Source: Linnemannia elongata (Eukaryota > Mortierellomycota > Mortierellomycetes > Mortierellales > Mortierellaceae). From it: a stretch of 64,000 bases of DNA. The notes below the pieces were generated by a model. The model searched no databases. It saw only the letters and a program-made list of their open reading frames with translations, and was not told where the DNA came from. This document shows positions 48,177 to 60,039 of this stretch, piece after piece. The DNA lies in contig JAXBDG010000007.1 of NCBI GenBank assembly GCA_036320915.1, positions 806,001 through 870,000 of the forward strand, in the 5' to 3' direction. Numbering within the stretch: the stretch's first letter is position 1; each line of letters starts with the position of its first letter. The position numbers and the translations under genes were made by a program.

Positions 48177-49912
48177 TTAGATCAGGCTGGACTCCTCTCC
48201 TATGCTGTTCTTGATCTCAAGCAGGATCTTGGTCTTCCAATTGTCCAGCTTGCTCAATTGGTCAAACTCAACGACACTTCCTGTAAACTGGCCCACATCG
48301 CTGTTATCCACAGCAGTCAGAATGTTCTATTAGACGTGAGGAAGAATGGTCGTTAGTACTACTAACTCTGTCATCGCGAATTGCTCCTCAGAGTAGGATG
48401 AAAGTGAGTCCGAGTGGCATAAAGGGGTGTTGTTGTACCTGCAAGAATTGGCATTCCCTGGTCGATCCAAATGTAACATCCATTTCGCAGTAGCGGTCGA
48501 CAGCGTTGTGTGCGGTGACAGAGTCCTGTTTTGTTTGAGAATAAAAATGAACTAAATGTCAGCCGAAATACCGCAATGCGAAGCTTTAAGAATACAGAAG
48601 AGGAATCAAGAACAAGTCCATAAACGTACCCCGCTGGCGATATGACAGAGTCCAGCCTTGAGGAAGTACTCCTTCAGCGACCACTTCATGAGCTGATTAT
48701 CCAAACTGGCAGAGGCAACAAGCTCAAACTTTTCGATCGCCTTGTCGTATTGTCCCAACTGAGCAGCAAATGTAGCGACCTTGAGCATGCACTTGTGCGA
48801 AAGACTACAATTAAACACAGGTCACAAAAAGTGTTAATGGGATGGCCTGCACATGTGCAAAAGTAGATCATGGATGAATTAGGGCGACAGGTCCAGATAG
48901 AAAAGCGTTGACGAGACTTACGCTGTTGAAGACTCTCCTGCGTACCAATCGGCCGCCACTTCATAGGCACGCATCGCCTGGTCAAGATCAATGAGCTCGG
49001 ACTCGTAAATGCTGGCAATATCCTCCTGATGCTTGGCTGCTGACTGGAAACGTCCTCGCTCAGTCAATATCATGATAGCGTTCTCCAAAGACGCAATGGC
49101 ATCTACATATGGAATAAAATGAGAAATGAGTCCCACAAAGAAGTTGGTGAGTCGAATGATACAGTCTAGAGACCTCAAAACTCCTGCCAGCCTCTTACGC
49201 AGCCACGTCAACCCGAATGAACCAGAGCGGGAGAACGGAATTCATGCACAAGAAAGAACTGTATACCTTGAGGACTCGACTTTCTGTATGACTTTGAGGC
49301 ATTGATGAACGTGTTGGCAGCCTCATCTTTCTCGTTCATCTTCAACTGCATATCCGCAGCCTTGCAGAATGTGTCGCCCGACTCCTTCCCTATGTGATGA
49401 ATAAAAATGATAATTGAGGCGTGATTAGCAGTGTGATACAACCCCTTCTCTCCCTTTACATCTTTTTTTTCTCTCTCTCCTCTCTCCCCTTTTTAACGGC
49501 TATAGTGGGGTAACAGCTGACAATCAAAGCAGTGACTGAATGCTACAACCGCAAATATTGTCCAGCAAGCAGCCGAGGCAAAAAAAGGACAGGCGTAACC
49601 ACAGTTGTCATTGTCATTGAAGCGGCTGTTATCTGGATTGTCCACGTAGTAAGTCTAAGAGCAAGTGTCTTGTCTTGCTGCTTTCCTTTGTAGTTGCGAT
49701 GTCTGCTTGCTTGTCCAGAAGTTGCTACTGTGCAGATGTGAGGAAATATGTATTTGCGAAGACCTACATCGCTTGGCCATCTTGTAGATGTTACCGGCCT
49801 TAGTGTAGAGCTCTGCAGCTTCCTCGTACTTGTTTCCGCTAAAGAACCACGAGGAGGAGGTGGCCTTCTTGTCGGCCTTGGCAATCAGTTCCTGTGCTTC
49901 GCGTTCAGACAT
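48177..49912 (-). CDS. SEC17: alpha-SNAP, vesicular fusion adaptor
   Basis: Adaptor that binds SNARE complexes and recruits the ATPase NSF/Sec18 for disassembly after membrane fusion. Exons on the minus strand are 49768-49912, 49267-49389, 48922-49102, 48630-48804, 48439-48525 and 48177-48326, giving 286 residues, close to the family's usual length of about 290. Visible: an N-terminal helix with hydrophobic loop (KKATSSSWFFSGNKYEEAAE), TPR-like helical hairpins (YTKAGNIYKMAKRWKESGDT, AANTFINASKSYRK, SLENAIMILTERGRFQSAAK), and the conserved acidic C-terminus (VVEFDQLSKLDNWKTKILLE) that stimulates NSF. All junctions keep frame. Confidence 0.96.
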
Positions 49913-50312
49913 GCTTGTTTGTAAGTGTGAGTGTGACTGTAAGTGTGCGATTGCTGTTTGGTTGATAAGGGTAGTAGGGGATAAAGAGGACGGTTGTGGA
50001 ATGAACAAAGGAAGGTAAAGGTAGAAAAAAAGATGGGGACGACAAAAAAGGTGCGCCCAGTAATCGCATGCGCTGCGTCACATCCAATGTTAAGCTTGGA
50101 CCAAACACCTTACCCTGCTGCTTCATTTTTTTAATATTATTTTATTTTTTCATATATGTCTCCTTTTCCGCCGTGTTCGTTTTTTCTTTGTGAAATGCAT
50201 TGTACGAAAAGGTTGTCGATATGAAAGAAAATAAGAAAAAAAAATGATGGTGAAAACTAACTACTCAAAAATGCGTGGGGGATAAAAAAGTATGCGAGTT
50301 TCTACAAGGGGT
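49913..50312. other. short intergenic, alpha-SNAP promoter / eIF3c 3' flank
   Basis: 400 bases between two minus-strand genes. There are A/T-rich patches near 50130-50250, no gene, and no clear CT-rich leader for alpha-SNAP. Confidence 0.4.
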
Positions 50313-53300
50313 TTACTTGCGGCCGCCTCGCACGCTGTTGCCAAGTCCATTGTTAAATTGATTGCGTCCTCCACGACCACCACGGGGTCCCATGGTGCGT
50401 TGCTGCTGCTGCTTACCAGTAGCCTGCTCCTTGTTGGCATTGGGTCCTGCAGATATCGCAAAGAATAAAACATAACAATTAACCTTCTAATCCTTTCACC
50501 TTTCATATCCACGTCGTATAAAAAGACCATTGTCGCAAAGAGAAGCTCAAAACACCTTTCTTACCCTTCTTGGGACGCTCAGCCTGCTGGGGAGTCTTGA
50601 GCTCCAACAGCTTCTCGTTACCCTCGACAAATCCAGCGGCCTTCTCGGCAAAGGCAAGAGCAAGTGACTGGACCTTACTAGGCTCGACATGGTGCAAGAC
50701 AACAACGTTGCTGACCTGGTCGATGCTGGCAGAGAGCTCCTCGTTCCAGACCATCTTCGAGACGATAGAGATCACAGAGGCGAGGGAAAGATCAAACATC
50801 TTGGCGAGTTGGTCAAGGCCAACGGAAGAGTAATGAGAGGCGTTGGCGAACAAGTACGTGCGAAGAGCTTCCTCTTGAATCTTGCGGCCCAACATCTCCT
50901 TGATTTTCAAAGCCTCGGGCATCAACTCCCAGATCTTGATAGCATTGACGAGTTCAACCGACTTTTGCCACTCGCCGTTAGAAAGAGCCTTGGCGGCGCC
51001 CATGATATGATCACGAGTGTTCTCAGGAGGTCCAGAGAACACCTGGCGAGAGTTGTAGTCGAGCATGCGGCGGAAGGGCTTGGAAATGACCTTCTTGCGG
51101 CCGTCGGGGTTGCTGCCAGCCTGGGCCATGTTGGGGATCTCGAGGAGCATAGAGCAGGTCAAGTAGACGCATTCCAAGAGCTCCAAGTTGATGTGCATGT
51201 GGAAGGGAAGCTGACGCTGACGCTCAAGCTTCTCCTGCTCAGGGGTAGCTGCGCCGTAGCGTTGGAGGGAGAGTCCCTGAGCCAAAAGCTCCTTGACACG
51301 ACCAGTTCCAGAGATATCCTGCAAGCAGCTCTGAGCTTCCTTGATCATACCCTCGCGGAAAGCGCAAAGACCCAACTGGACCATGGCGCGGTTGTGCAAG
51401 ATCTGGGTGGTCACATCAGCCTGGTGAATAGTCTCCTGCAAATGCGACATCAAGAGCATGTCACGGGCAACAAAAAATCGGTTGTGAAGGGCGTGGTGGT
51501 AGATGTGACAGAGCATTGCGCGAGTACGGAGGAGAGAGGTGGCGTTCTTGTAGAGGAAGACACAGAGTTCGTGAATGAGAGCCGACGAATCCTGGTTGGG
51601 CTTGGCAATACTGGCAGGCAAGAGAGCAGCAGTAGCGTTCTCGACAGCAACGATGACAACATCAGGCTATAAAGGATGGAGTGGTGATGTACGTTAGATG
51701 ACACTGAAAGGTAGCAGACAAAATATCTTACTGTTGTTACTTGGGCAAAGGACAACTGCTCACCTTGAAGTACAAGTGCTCCAAACGTCTCATGGTGGTG
51801 CGGCTGATAGAGTCGGTTAAGTGGAGGCGGGTGAAGTAGGCCAGGGAGCGGACAATGACAGAGTAAAGTCCAACCTCATCCTTGAGACGATCGACATAGT
51901 CGGTAGTGTGGGGATCGATGTTCTGAAGAGATTTGGTAAACTCATCGTCCAAGCGGTCGATGAAAGCAACGAGGGAGCCTTGGATGTAGACGGGCTCGCC
52001 GTTCTGGGGGACACGGTCCTTGTCGGTCTCCTCTTCCTCTGGGACATTCTCTTTGACAATGTACTCTGGGCTAGCCTCCAAGATGGTCAACAAGAGGTTC
52101 AAGTACTTGTCAGCGCTATTGTCAAGAAGATAAAAAAAGCTGTTGTTAAGTATAGTGCAATTTCAAAACGTAAACGTTTCCTACGATTGCCCACGAGCAC
52201 TTACTGCTTCCAGAGAGAAATGGTCATGTAGCCAGATGCGCCAATTGGAAAGTCGAACTGAGCCGAGATCAAAGCCAAAAGAACACGGATCTTTTGGTAA
52301 GGCGAGTTGGCAACGGCAAGAAGTCTCTCCAAGATGCGTGCCTGATCCTCGCGGTTGGTGTTCTTCTTTCCACGAGCATCGGCCACTTCCTTCAGCTTCT
52401 TGTAGATGTTCTCCTGGTTGAACTCGACAGACTTTCCACCAGCACCGACAGGGGTGAAGCCATCATCGGCAGCCTCAGCATCGGAGTCATCCTCAGAGTC
52501 AGAGACAACAACCTTCTTGGGCTTCTTGACCTTAGGCTTCTCCTCGACAACCTCCTCGTTGACGTAGCTTTCAGGGTCTTTCTCATACTCCTGGATTTCC
52601 TTCTCGTAGAGGCGGTTGTTCTTCTTGACTTTTTGCTTCATCGAGTTCAAGGCCTTGGCGTTGGAGGCGTTCATCTTCTTGGAGGAGGACTTCTCCCTCT
52701 CCAAAGCTGCCTGGATGGTCTTTTCCAAATCAGCAACGGCTCTGATATAGAACTTGGGAACACCAGTCTGGGAGATGATACCAGCAGCCTTCTGGAGACC
52801 CTTGTTGGCGCGGTCGAATTCTAATTATCCAATCCAATCCATGTAAGAACTGTGTCAGTATGGGTAGAATTGGTGAAGGGTCCCGTTCAAGCGCGAAATG
52901 AGATTAGTTCGTGTATGCTGATTGTATCCAGATCCAATGTTACCCTTGTAGGATTCGCGTATCCGTAATAATATCGTGTCCTGGTTTTGATTCCAGCCCA
53001 TTGTCGTCAATTACGGTCCCTGCTGTGTTTCTCCCAGTTTGTGCTGGTCATGTATTCAAGTTTCTGTTTGGATCAACCTTTTTGCGAATCCTGATCCACA
53101 CGATCCACCTGTTGATCCTGCAGTGAGCAGCCCTGTTCAACGGTCCTGAATCCTCATCGCCTCCTTGCCCTGCGCTTGTGTTTTGTTTGCTCTTCAACAA
53201 GAATTTACCATTCTGAGCAGAGACCCAGTCGTTGATCTTTTGACCATTGATCATCGAAGTAACAGCCTGCTCGATCTCCTCGAACCGCTTATCCTTTGCA

Positions 53301-53524
53301 GAACGGACAACACGAACGGTGTCATCCTCGCTGTCGGAATCAGATCCCTCGAAGATACGACGACTACGACCACCAGTCGTCTTGGTGGCATCGTTGTCGT
53401 CCGAGGACGAATCGTCAGAGTCGGAATCGGAGTCGCCCTCAGACTCGGAATGGGTCAGCTCATCAGAAAAATCTGAGTCTGTCTCGTCAGAGTCGCTCTC
53501 TCCTGCACGGAAGAAGCGAGACAT
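50313..53524 (-). CDS. NIP1: eukaryotic translation initiation factor 3 subunit C
   Basis: Core subunit of eIF3, which binds eIF1/eIF5 and the 40S ribosome during initiation. Exons on the minus strand are 53209-53524, 52205-52820, 51764-52115, 50565-51666 and 50313-50446, giving 839 residues. The N-terminus is strongly acidic (SRFFRAGESDSDETDSDFSD), as in all eIF3c proteins. The middle contains FTPVGAGGKSVEFNQENIYK, NREDQARILERLLAVANSPY and QGSLVAFIDRLDDEFTKSLQ. A C-terminal PCI domain includes EALRTYLFANASHYSSVGLD and LAKMFDLSLASVISIVSKMV. The tail is rich in RGG-like sequence (GPRGGRGGRNQFNNGLG). For the last donor, GTAAGA at 50559-50564 was preferred over a GTGTTT in the same phase a few bases downstream. 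Confidence 0.96.
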
Positions 53525-53954
53525 GGGGTGGGGTTATGAGGGAGGGGGGTGAAGGTAAAGCGTTAAAGAGAGAAAGAGTGGAGAGTGTGGCAGGTGTGAT
53601 CAAGAGATGGTCGTTGTTGAGTTGTGAGGGATGTGAGAGAGGTGAGTCTGCCGTAAAGGGGGGGAGGAAGAAGGCAGAGGAGGAAAGAGAGAGAGGGTGA
53701 GTGATTGAGTGCGTAGAGGTTCTGACTACGACAACTGCCTTAATGTCTTCAAGGATGGGGATCGAACAAGAAGGTGAATCTCTTTCTCACAATTCCAGGC
53801 GACCTCCTTTGGCTCTCTCGCAACTTTTTTTTTACTGCGAACAACCTCTTAACTTTCCTCTTCTACGCCAACAAAGAAGTCTACGTTGCATTTACGTTAT
53901 TTCCGAACAATGAATGGATTTAAACTTTTAATATGCAATTTCTAGAGCACAACC
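53525..53954 (-). promoter_or_regulatory. eIF3c upstream region with sense-strand CT tract
   Basis: From 53525 to about 53700 the + strand is mostly A and G, so the sense strand entering the eIF3c start codon is pyrimidine-rich. The rest is the 3' flank of the next minus-strand gene. No other gene is seen. Confidence 0.4.
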
Positions 53955-55203
53955 CTAGAGAAGGAGGACAGAAACCATGAAAACAATGGCCAGAGTGGCC
54001 ACTGGGACAATAGCCCTCATAGCACTGTTAGTGACAGGCGCAAACTGGGCCGTACCACTTATGGGGGCTAAAAGAGAGAGCATCAAGGAGAAGAACAAGA
54101 AGCACACCCCATGGATGATGGTCAATGGTCGTTTCAGACATACACACAGTGTCAAATTATCCGTAATATACTAGCAAAGATAACAATAAGATCAACAACA
54201 GTAATTAAACAAGAGCGCCAATGAATACTTACGATTCATCTGAGATCCAGGGATGTAAGTAGAGGGCCTATAGAGACCGAACTTGAGGCCTACAAACGTG
54301 GAAAGGTAGCCACCCTGGGGCAAGACACCAAAGCGCCCGACGTTGCCATCGAATATCCGCAGAGTATAGATACCTGTGCTGATCGGGTGGGTCTGGTTCA
54401 ATTGTTTGGCAGCGGGCCAGGTAAAGTTCTTCAGGTTTCCTGCGATAGCATCACCAATGGTGATAATGCTGTTGTCGGGCAGGTAGGCTTCAATCGTCAG
54501 ATTGGCGGGTTGCAACTTCAGATACTGGTCATAGTTCCACGAGAACTGGATATCAACACCAAGCGGGAACAGAGGTGGGTCCTTGATATTAACCTTGGGT
54601 TGGAGCATCGTCAAAGAGGAGAGGGGATCCTGGGGTGAGCGAGATTGGGTTGGGGTAGCAGCAGGGACTGATCCAGTGGCTGTGCCTGTGACCGGGACGG
54701 ATGCTGTCCCTGTGGGTGTCCCCGTTAGTGTTCCTGGGGTGCCATTTGTAGCGGTAGAAGCACCGCCCGTAGTGGGAGTGCCTGAAGGGGAAGGATTGGT
54801 CGTGCCTAGAGTAGTAACGAAGCACACACGCATAAAAATAGGGCGCAGAGGACACACAGAGTGAGAATTGGGCGCTGTTGATAAAAAGACACCGATGACC
54901 AGAGGAAAGACACACCACCCCCTCCTGTTCAATTGTTGACTGAGGACATGGGAAACGAAAGACAAAGGAGTAGGGTCTCCTTTCTCCTTGCTTTTCTCCG
55001 CTATCCGCTATCGTTAGTCTCCTTTTTGCCGAATGAAATAAAAGTAGAAGAGGAAAAGAGGAGTCTGGTTCTTATCCACACATATATGTACCTTGACCCT
55101 GCACAAAAACGTTGGAGAGGCAGAGGAGACCGAGAAGTGCCATCAGTAGGGCACGGGTCAAAGCCTTTGTTGTTGTTGTATGAGGGGGATCTGAGCGAGT
55201 CAT
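53955..55203 (-). CDS. secreted Ser/Thr-rich protein with C-terminal membrane or GPI anchor (DUF7137-like)
   Basis: Predicted cell-surface protein of 265 residues. Exons on the minus strand are 55092-55203, 54233-54805 and 53955-54067. A signal peptide is evident at about 13-37 (ALLMALLGLLCLSNVFVQG). A Thr/Ser/Pro/Gly linker (GTLTGTPTGTASVPVTGTAT) of the O-mannosylated type follows. Then comes a folded, beta-rich region: INIKDPP-like VNIKDPPLFPLGVDIQFSWN, ANLTIEAYLPDNSIITIGD, GIYTLRIFDGNVG. The C-terminus is hydrophobic (VPVATLAIVFMVSVLLL) with no basic stop-transfer tail, which fits a GPI-attachment signal better than a type I anchor. The family name is from memory of similar fungal surface proteins and is tentative; the topology is seen directly. 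Confidence 0.8.
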
Positions 55204-55953
55204 GATCGTTGTGAGCCTGTGGGAGAGATTGAATCAGTGAGGGAGATCTGTTTGTGTTGATGGGGTGCCGAGTCTGAGTGGGTGTGGAGGAGCGAATGTG
55301 TAAGGGGATGGGTGCGATGCAACAAAAATTGAAAATGAAGGGAAAGACAAGGAAGGGAAAGAGGGTGTGGAACAACGAGGACAAAGAGGACAAAGAGGAC
55401 AAGGAGGAAAAGAGGATAAAGAGGATAAAGAGGATAAAAGGGACCAGGTGCGGCAGATAAAAAGGCGCACATGAAGAACAAAAAAAAGGTACACACACCA
55501 CACACCATCAGACCCATCACACACAACACACAGGGGCACTAGCCAGGTCAGAAACAGAAATAGACTCTACTGATTGTTCCACATAAAAAAAAAGAGTGAT
55601 CCAAAAATAAAAATCTTCAAAAAAAATACGACCAGTACATACTGCTCTTCCACTTCCACTTCCACTTCCACCCACCTCCCTTCATCCCCATGCCCTCCAC
55701 ATCCTCCTTCAACTCTCCCCTGCCTACGTATAGCTCAAAGACGGGGGTAACATAAATTTGGTCTACCTGACTTCCTGTAAGTCACATCCTCAATGCGACA
55801 ACGAAGATACCTTGTTTTTTCAATGGTTCAAGGTCTTCGAAGACACCAATTTTTCATATCATTCGGATGACAAGAAATTATGTATTTTTATTAAAGAGAG
55901 GTCACGTGTTATGTACAGTGAGAAGAGACAGAGAGTGTCTGCAAGTGAAAGAA
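55204..55953. other. intergenic
   Basis: 55300-55450 has AGGACAAAGAGG-type purine repeats on the + strand, pyrimidine-rich on the sense strand of the gene ending at 53955. The segment 55640-55690 has repeated CTTCCACTTCCA units. No coding exon is supportable. Confidence 0.45.
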
Positions 55954-56403
55954 TCACATCAAGGGTCGGTGGTCGTTGCCACCAAGGCGGCCCTCAAGGC
56001 CGTCAGTAGAATCCATTTGACCCTCAGTGTGAGCGGAGCCCGAGGTCTGCTGTTGATCAGCATGGGTCGGAGCTGGAGCCTGGGACTGCGCTTGTGCTTG
56101 CGCTTGACCACTGTGAGTTTGCTGAGCAGCTTTACCCTGGTAACGGTGTTCAAGACCGATGGGGGGAATGGCGTGTGCTCCGGCAACGCTTCCCTCGACA
56201 GCGAACGCACTATCGTGGGCGTTTTCATTGGGGCCATACTGGTGTGTGTTCTGGTTCTGGTCGCTCTGTTGGCTGTGATCGCTGTGATGGCTGGTTCGAC
56301 GATTCTTTAGCGCGGTGAACTTTTCGGCAATCCTTTCCGAGAGGCTGCGTCTGCGGGGAGGGCCAGTGGTGACGTTGGCGTTGGCGTTGGCGCTGTCTGA
56401 CAT
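55954..56403 (-). CDS. small low-complexity protein, 149 residues
   Basis: Not recognised. An intronless minus-strand frame starting at ATG 56401-56403; the frame extends further up but the added residues look like translated leader. After SDSANANANV it has a basic amphipathic segment (RRRSLSERIAEKFTALKNRR) that could be a short helix. His/Gln/Asn-rich sequence follows (HHSDHSQQSDQNQNTHQYGP), then Gln/Ala repeats (GQAQAQAQSQAPAP), ending in GGNDHRPLM. The composition suggests a disordered, possibly stress-related or adaptor protein. No homologue is known to me. The consistent codon-level structure and clean start make it more likely real than chance. Confidence 0.55.
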   Translation of the reverse strand: MSDSANANANVTTGPPRRRSLSERIAEKFTALKNRRTSHHSDHSQQSDQNQNTHQYGPNENAHDSAFAVEGSVAGAHAIPPIGLEHRYQGKAAQQTHSGQAQAQAQSQAPAPTHADQQQTSGSAHTEGQMDSTDGLEGRLGGNDHRPLM

Positions 56404-57114
56404 GTGTGAGTATTCAAAAATGAATGAAGGGTAAGTGATGTTATGTGTGGAAAAGAATAGGGTTCTAAGGAAATGGGCTTGAGGAAGAAAACAAAGGCGT
56501 GAGGAAGAAAACAAAAAAAGAGGGTGGGTGGGAGGATCGCTGTCTTTTTATCACGGTGTGATTTTTTTCTTGGGGAGTGTTTTTTCTCTGCGCCGTGGCG
56601 GCGAATTAGGACGGTGCCGATTCGGTACGTCTCACCGCAAAGAACATGACTCGGTTGACTCCCTATCGTCATAATACCTTTGCACGACCCAGTTCACCCA
56701 TCACCAACGAGAAACAAGCGTGTGTGGGGATGGATGGATCTCAATAATGCGGAATATCCTTTCGAGGATTGCGTCCCTCATACAAAATGGAAATAGAAAG
56801 AAAGAATGAGCCTAGGCGCCTAGTAAAACGCGATGATTACAAGATGCACGCGTTCTAGCATTTTGGTGGCGCTAAAGATTGTTTGTTTAGAAAGTCGCCT
56901 ACTTGATCTTTTTTTTATGTCGTCCTCGCTTTGCTCTCGCTCTCTCTCGCATTATTTCATTTATATCGGCGACTAACTGACGTCGGATCATACACAGTAC
57001 AACAAGACCATGACTATGCACCACCTCGATGATGGCTACTCTAAGAAACAAAAGAAAAGAAAAGCAGTAGGCTTTGAGTCCACTTTTGATACATAAAACC
57101 GTCTTTTCTCATAC
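56404..57114. other. intergenic
   Basis: No gene is supportable. It has mixed composition and would contain the promoter of the 149-residue gene on its left. Confidence 0.4.
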
Positions 57115-57206
57115 ATCCCCTCCCTCCTCCCTCTTAAGTTCTCTAACCCTCGGTTTAACCGCTCTTTCTCTTTACCCTCTTAACTCCTGTATCCGTTTCT
57201 ACAAAC
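57115..57206 (+). promoter_or_regulatory. pyrimidine-rich leader of the 72-residue membrane protein gene
   Basis: The + strand is C/T-rich (CCCCTCCCTCCTCCCTC, CTCTTTCTCTTTACCCTC) right up to the ATG at 57207. This is the same sense-strand pattern as at other genes and supports the small spliced gene that follows. Confidence 0.45.
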
Positions 57207-57530
57207 ATGTGCATGGCAGTAGAACTCGTAACATATGATGCGCTCATTGTCATAGGGTTTATGTTGGTATGTCGATTCCTCGTCAACGATTTCGTCAAAG
57301 GCGCGGCAGTGGATAAAAATGAGCTTCCCCTACAAATTCAATTGACCTGCTACTTTTTTTGCTTCAACTAGTTGGTTGTTTGGGTGCTTGCTTTGACGGG
57401 TGTCATTTACATTCAGACGCGTGGCCTCGAGCACATTTTTGTAGCCCTGGCCTTCGTATTTTTGATAGCTTGGGTGTGCACCCGCTGCAGTTCTCGTCGC
57501 CGTAGGAGCGCCAATGTTGTGGTGGCATAG
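57207..57530 (+). CDS. small two-helix membrane protein, 72 residues
   Basis: Found by splicing rather than as an open frame. Exon 57207-57266 (20 codons, ending FMLL-type GFML) joins across GTATGT...CAACTAG to exon 57372-57530 (52 codons plus TAG), both in phase 0. The intron is 105 bases, typical here. The product has one hydrophobic helix spanning the junction (DALIVIGFMLLVVWVLALTG), a short loop (YIQTRGLEHI), a second helix (FVALAFVFLIAWVCTRC), and a basic tail (SSRRRRSANVVVA). By the positive-inside rule the C-terminus is likely cytosolic. Function unknown. The good splice sites, the continuous hydrophobic helix across the junction and the CT-rich leader together argue that it is real. 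Confidence 0.6.
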
Positions 57531-58203
57531 AATGCTCGCCCTCCTCCTCGTGTCCTGTTTCCCTATCCACTCCCCTATCAGCACAGCCTCTCTCTTTTTC
57601 TCCAGCAAGCCCCTTGCTCACAGCCACTGTACCTTTCTTTTCAAAAGTTTTATCAACCTTATGAGCACTCCTTTTTCTTTTTCAATGCCAGATTTCGATA
57701 AACAAATGATCATGCTTCCCCGCTCCCATCCACTCTTCATAGCATGTCCATGAACTCTTTCGCAAAATAAAAGCGCAATGCATAATGGTGTTCAAGAGCT
57801 TGTTAATTCTCACGCTCAAAAAAAAAAAAAAAAAAAAAGGAAGGAAGAGGATGGGAAAATTGAGGAATGGGATGAGTAGTTCGAAAAGACAGGAGCCGAG
57901 TATTAAAGCAAAGAGTAATACCCAAAAAATAAGCAGTAGAAGGAAATGAGAGTTGGCGTCATTTTTGAGTGCATGACAGTTTTTTCTTGCGCAAAACTTC
58001 TTCCCGTTGGTCCAGCAATATGCTTTTTAGTCTGGCGGAGTTGAGCAAGCCCGGCACTCGGTGCTGTACTCCAGCTGACTTGGTCTTTTCGTATCGGATG
58101 GTTTTCATTTACTGTTGGGTCGTTATTTCTTCGTTTCGAATGGCGAACGGTTACCATGATCAGGATCTTGCGGCGATTTTCTCTACCGTTGTTCCCAGCC
58201 TCC

Positions 58204-58254
<51 letters not shown>

Positions 58255-59768
58255 TTGTTGTTGTTGTTATTGTTTTTTTCAGTCTCTGTTTCCCTTTTTG
58301 TTCCCTCCATCCATTACCCGAGCCGCACCTTGTGCAAGCCGAGTGTGTCTGTGCTGAACAGAAATCAAACGACAAGAAAAAAAAACAACGGATGTGGTTG
58401 TCGAATATCCCATATTCACAAAGAGGATGAAGTGAGTAGCACATGTGTTTCCCTTCCTCTGTCCCTCCCCACTTTTCTCCATTGCCTGTCTATTCCTCCC
58501 TTCTCTCCCCTTTTCCCATGTATTCTTCATTTTCTTTTTGCCACTATCCTAGTATCATTTTTTATTCAACGGGGTGAGGTGCATCCCGTCGTCATCGAAA
58601 GGAAAAAGAGAAAAGAGTACATCAATTAGTGCTTGTTCATTTAAATGATTTTTTTTCTTTGTATCTTCCCTACAAATCAACAACGCCAACAGGCTCTCTT
58701 CCCACGGCAGCAGTGTTTGGATCAAAATAAAAGAGAAAGTTCACCAGCCCTATGCCTCTTTTTTTTATTTTTTTATATCCCTCTCCCTTCTCCTTCCCAA
58801 ATGGCTCACTCGCTTTCACTCACCTTCTCTCGTTATGTAAACTTCTGTTTCGAGCTCCACTTTGGAAAACATACACATGCAATCGAAGAGAAAAACAAAG
58901 ACATGGTCAGGTATCTCTCAGCTGAATGTGAATCGATAAAGAAAAAGAAAAAGAGAAAATAAACAGAAGGCTTGACAAGAAACAGGATTGTTGTTGGCAA
59001 GAGCAAGAGGGAGAGTATGAATACAAAACAGGCCAAATAGTGACATCGGACAAAAAAAAAGAAAAGAAAAAAAACACAACGAGAAAAGAAACTTTGATCG
59101 ATTTGTTTAGGGTCGCCGCATGGTTTGAACTCAAACCAGGGTGCGTTGGGGAGAAGAAGGAAGAATGGAAGGAAAGGGGACACACTCAGGTGATGGTAAC
59201 TAAACCATCTTCACCCTTCTTCACAATTGAGAAATAGGAGAGCTCAGGGCAATGTGTTCACGCACGCCGATGGATAGAGGTGCAAGCCCACTCTCACCCT
59301 TTTCTCTATACATAATCCAATTCGCGGATGGTTGAATAAGAGTTGTATCGGGTATAATGAAAATGAAGATGAAAAGGTGGTGATGATCATTCAAATTGTA
59401 GTATGGAACGCGAGTGATTGAATACATGGGTGAAGGCGCTGGTGATGATGAGTGGGCGTTGGCTTGACCAAACAACAAAGTAGGCCTAAACAACACGCAG
59501 GGGGGACAACTCACACAACACCACAAGAGAGCACCATGCAACACAAACACAACAGTGGAAACAGCATTAACAGCAACTTCATTATCGCCATCAACAACAC
59601 CATATTTCTCCACCTTTGCATTCGCTTGTGTTCATCTTCTTTCTCCGAGGGAAGGAAGGCAGAGGAGAGGAGATGGGAGGAGAAGGAGATATGAGAGTAG
59701 AGTGAGCGACAAGGCGATCTGTTTGAGACGATAGGAAGCCAACTATCTAATACATAGCTGCTTTGTTG

Positions 59769-59801
<33 letters not shown>

Positions 59802-60039
59802 GCGCTTCCTCCCGCTGAGACAGCTGAACATCAATTGAATAAACGAACAAACCATGCGCCATGAGGAGAGGGATGAGTATTGTTATGCCCTAATTGAATG
59901 AACGGTCGAGTGTGATGAAAGGCCAATAGCCATGACACGCCGTTGAGTTTGGCAGAGATTGAAGTGCTGGTAAACACGACTTGGAAAACTTGACTAACTA
60001 CAAGACCCAAGGTACATCATGGCTCTCTTCTCCCTTCAC
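57531..60039. other. repeat-rich intergenic region
   Basis: No gene is supportable. It contains an A run near 57820-57838, a TTG repeat at 58204-58268, a run of 31 T at 59770-59800, and CT-rich (58440-58560) and GA-rich patches. Open frames here are low-complexity or homopolymeric. Confidence 0.5.
58204..58268. repeat. TTG microsatellite
   Basis: Sixteen perfect TTG units at 58204-58251, followed by an interrupted stretch. Read on the minus strand it gives an Asn run inside a frame I do not accept as a gene. Confidence 0.9.

Noticed and set aside
57903..58310. Minus frame with an Asn run from the TTG repeat
   Set aside because: The length depends on the microsatellite; the remaining residues show no domain and there are no supporting splice or leader signals.
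59221..59613. 130-codon minus frame near the T31 tract
   Set aside because: Hydrophobic patches and histidines but no coherent helix pattern, motif or splice support.
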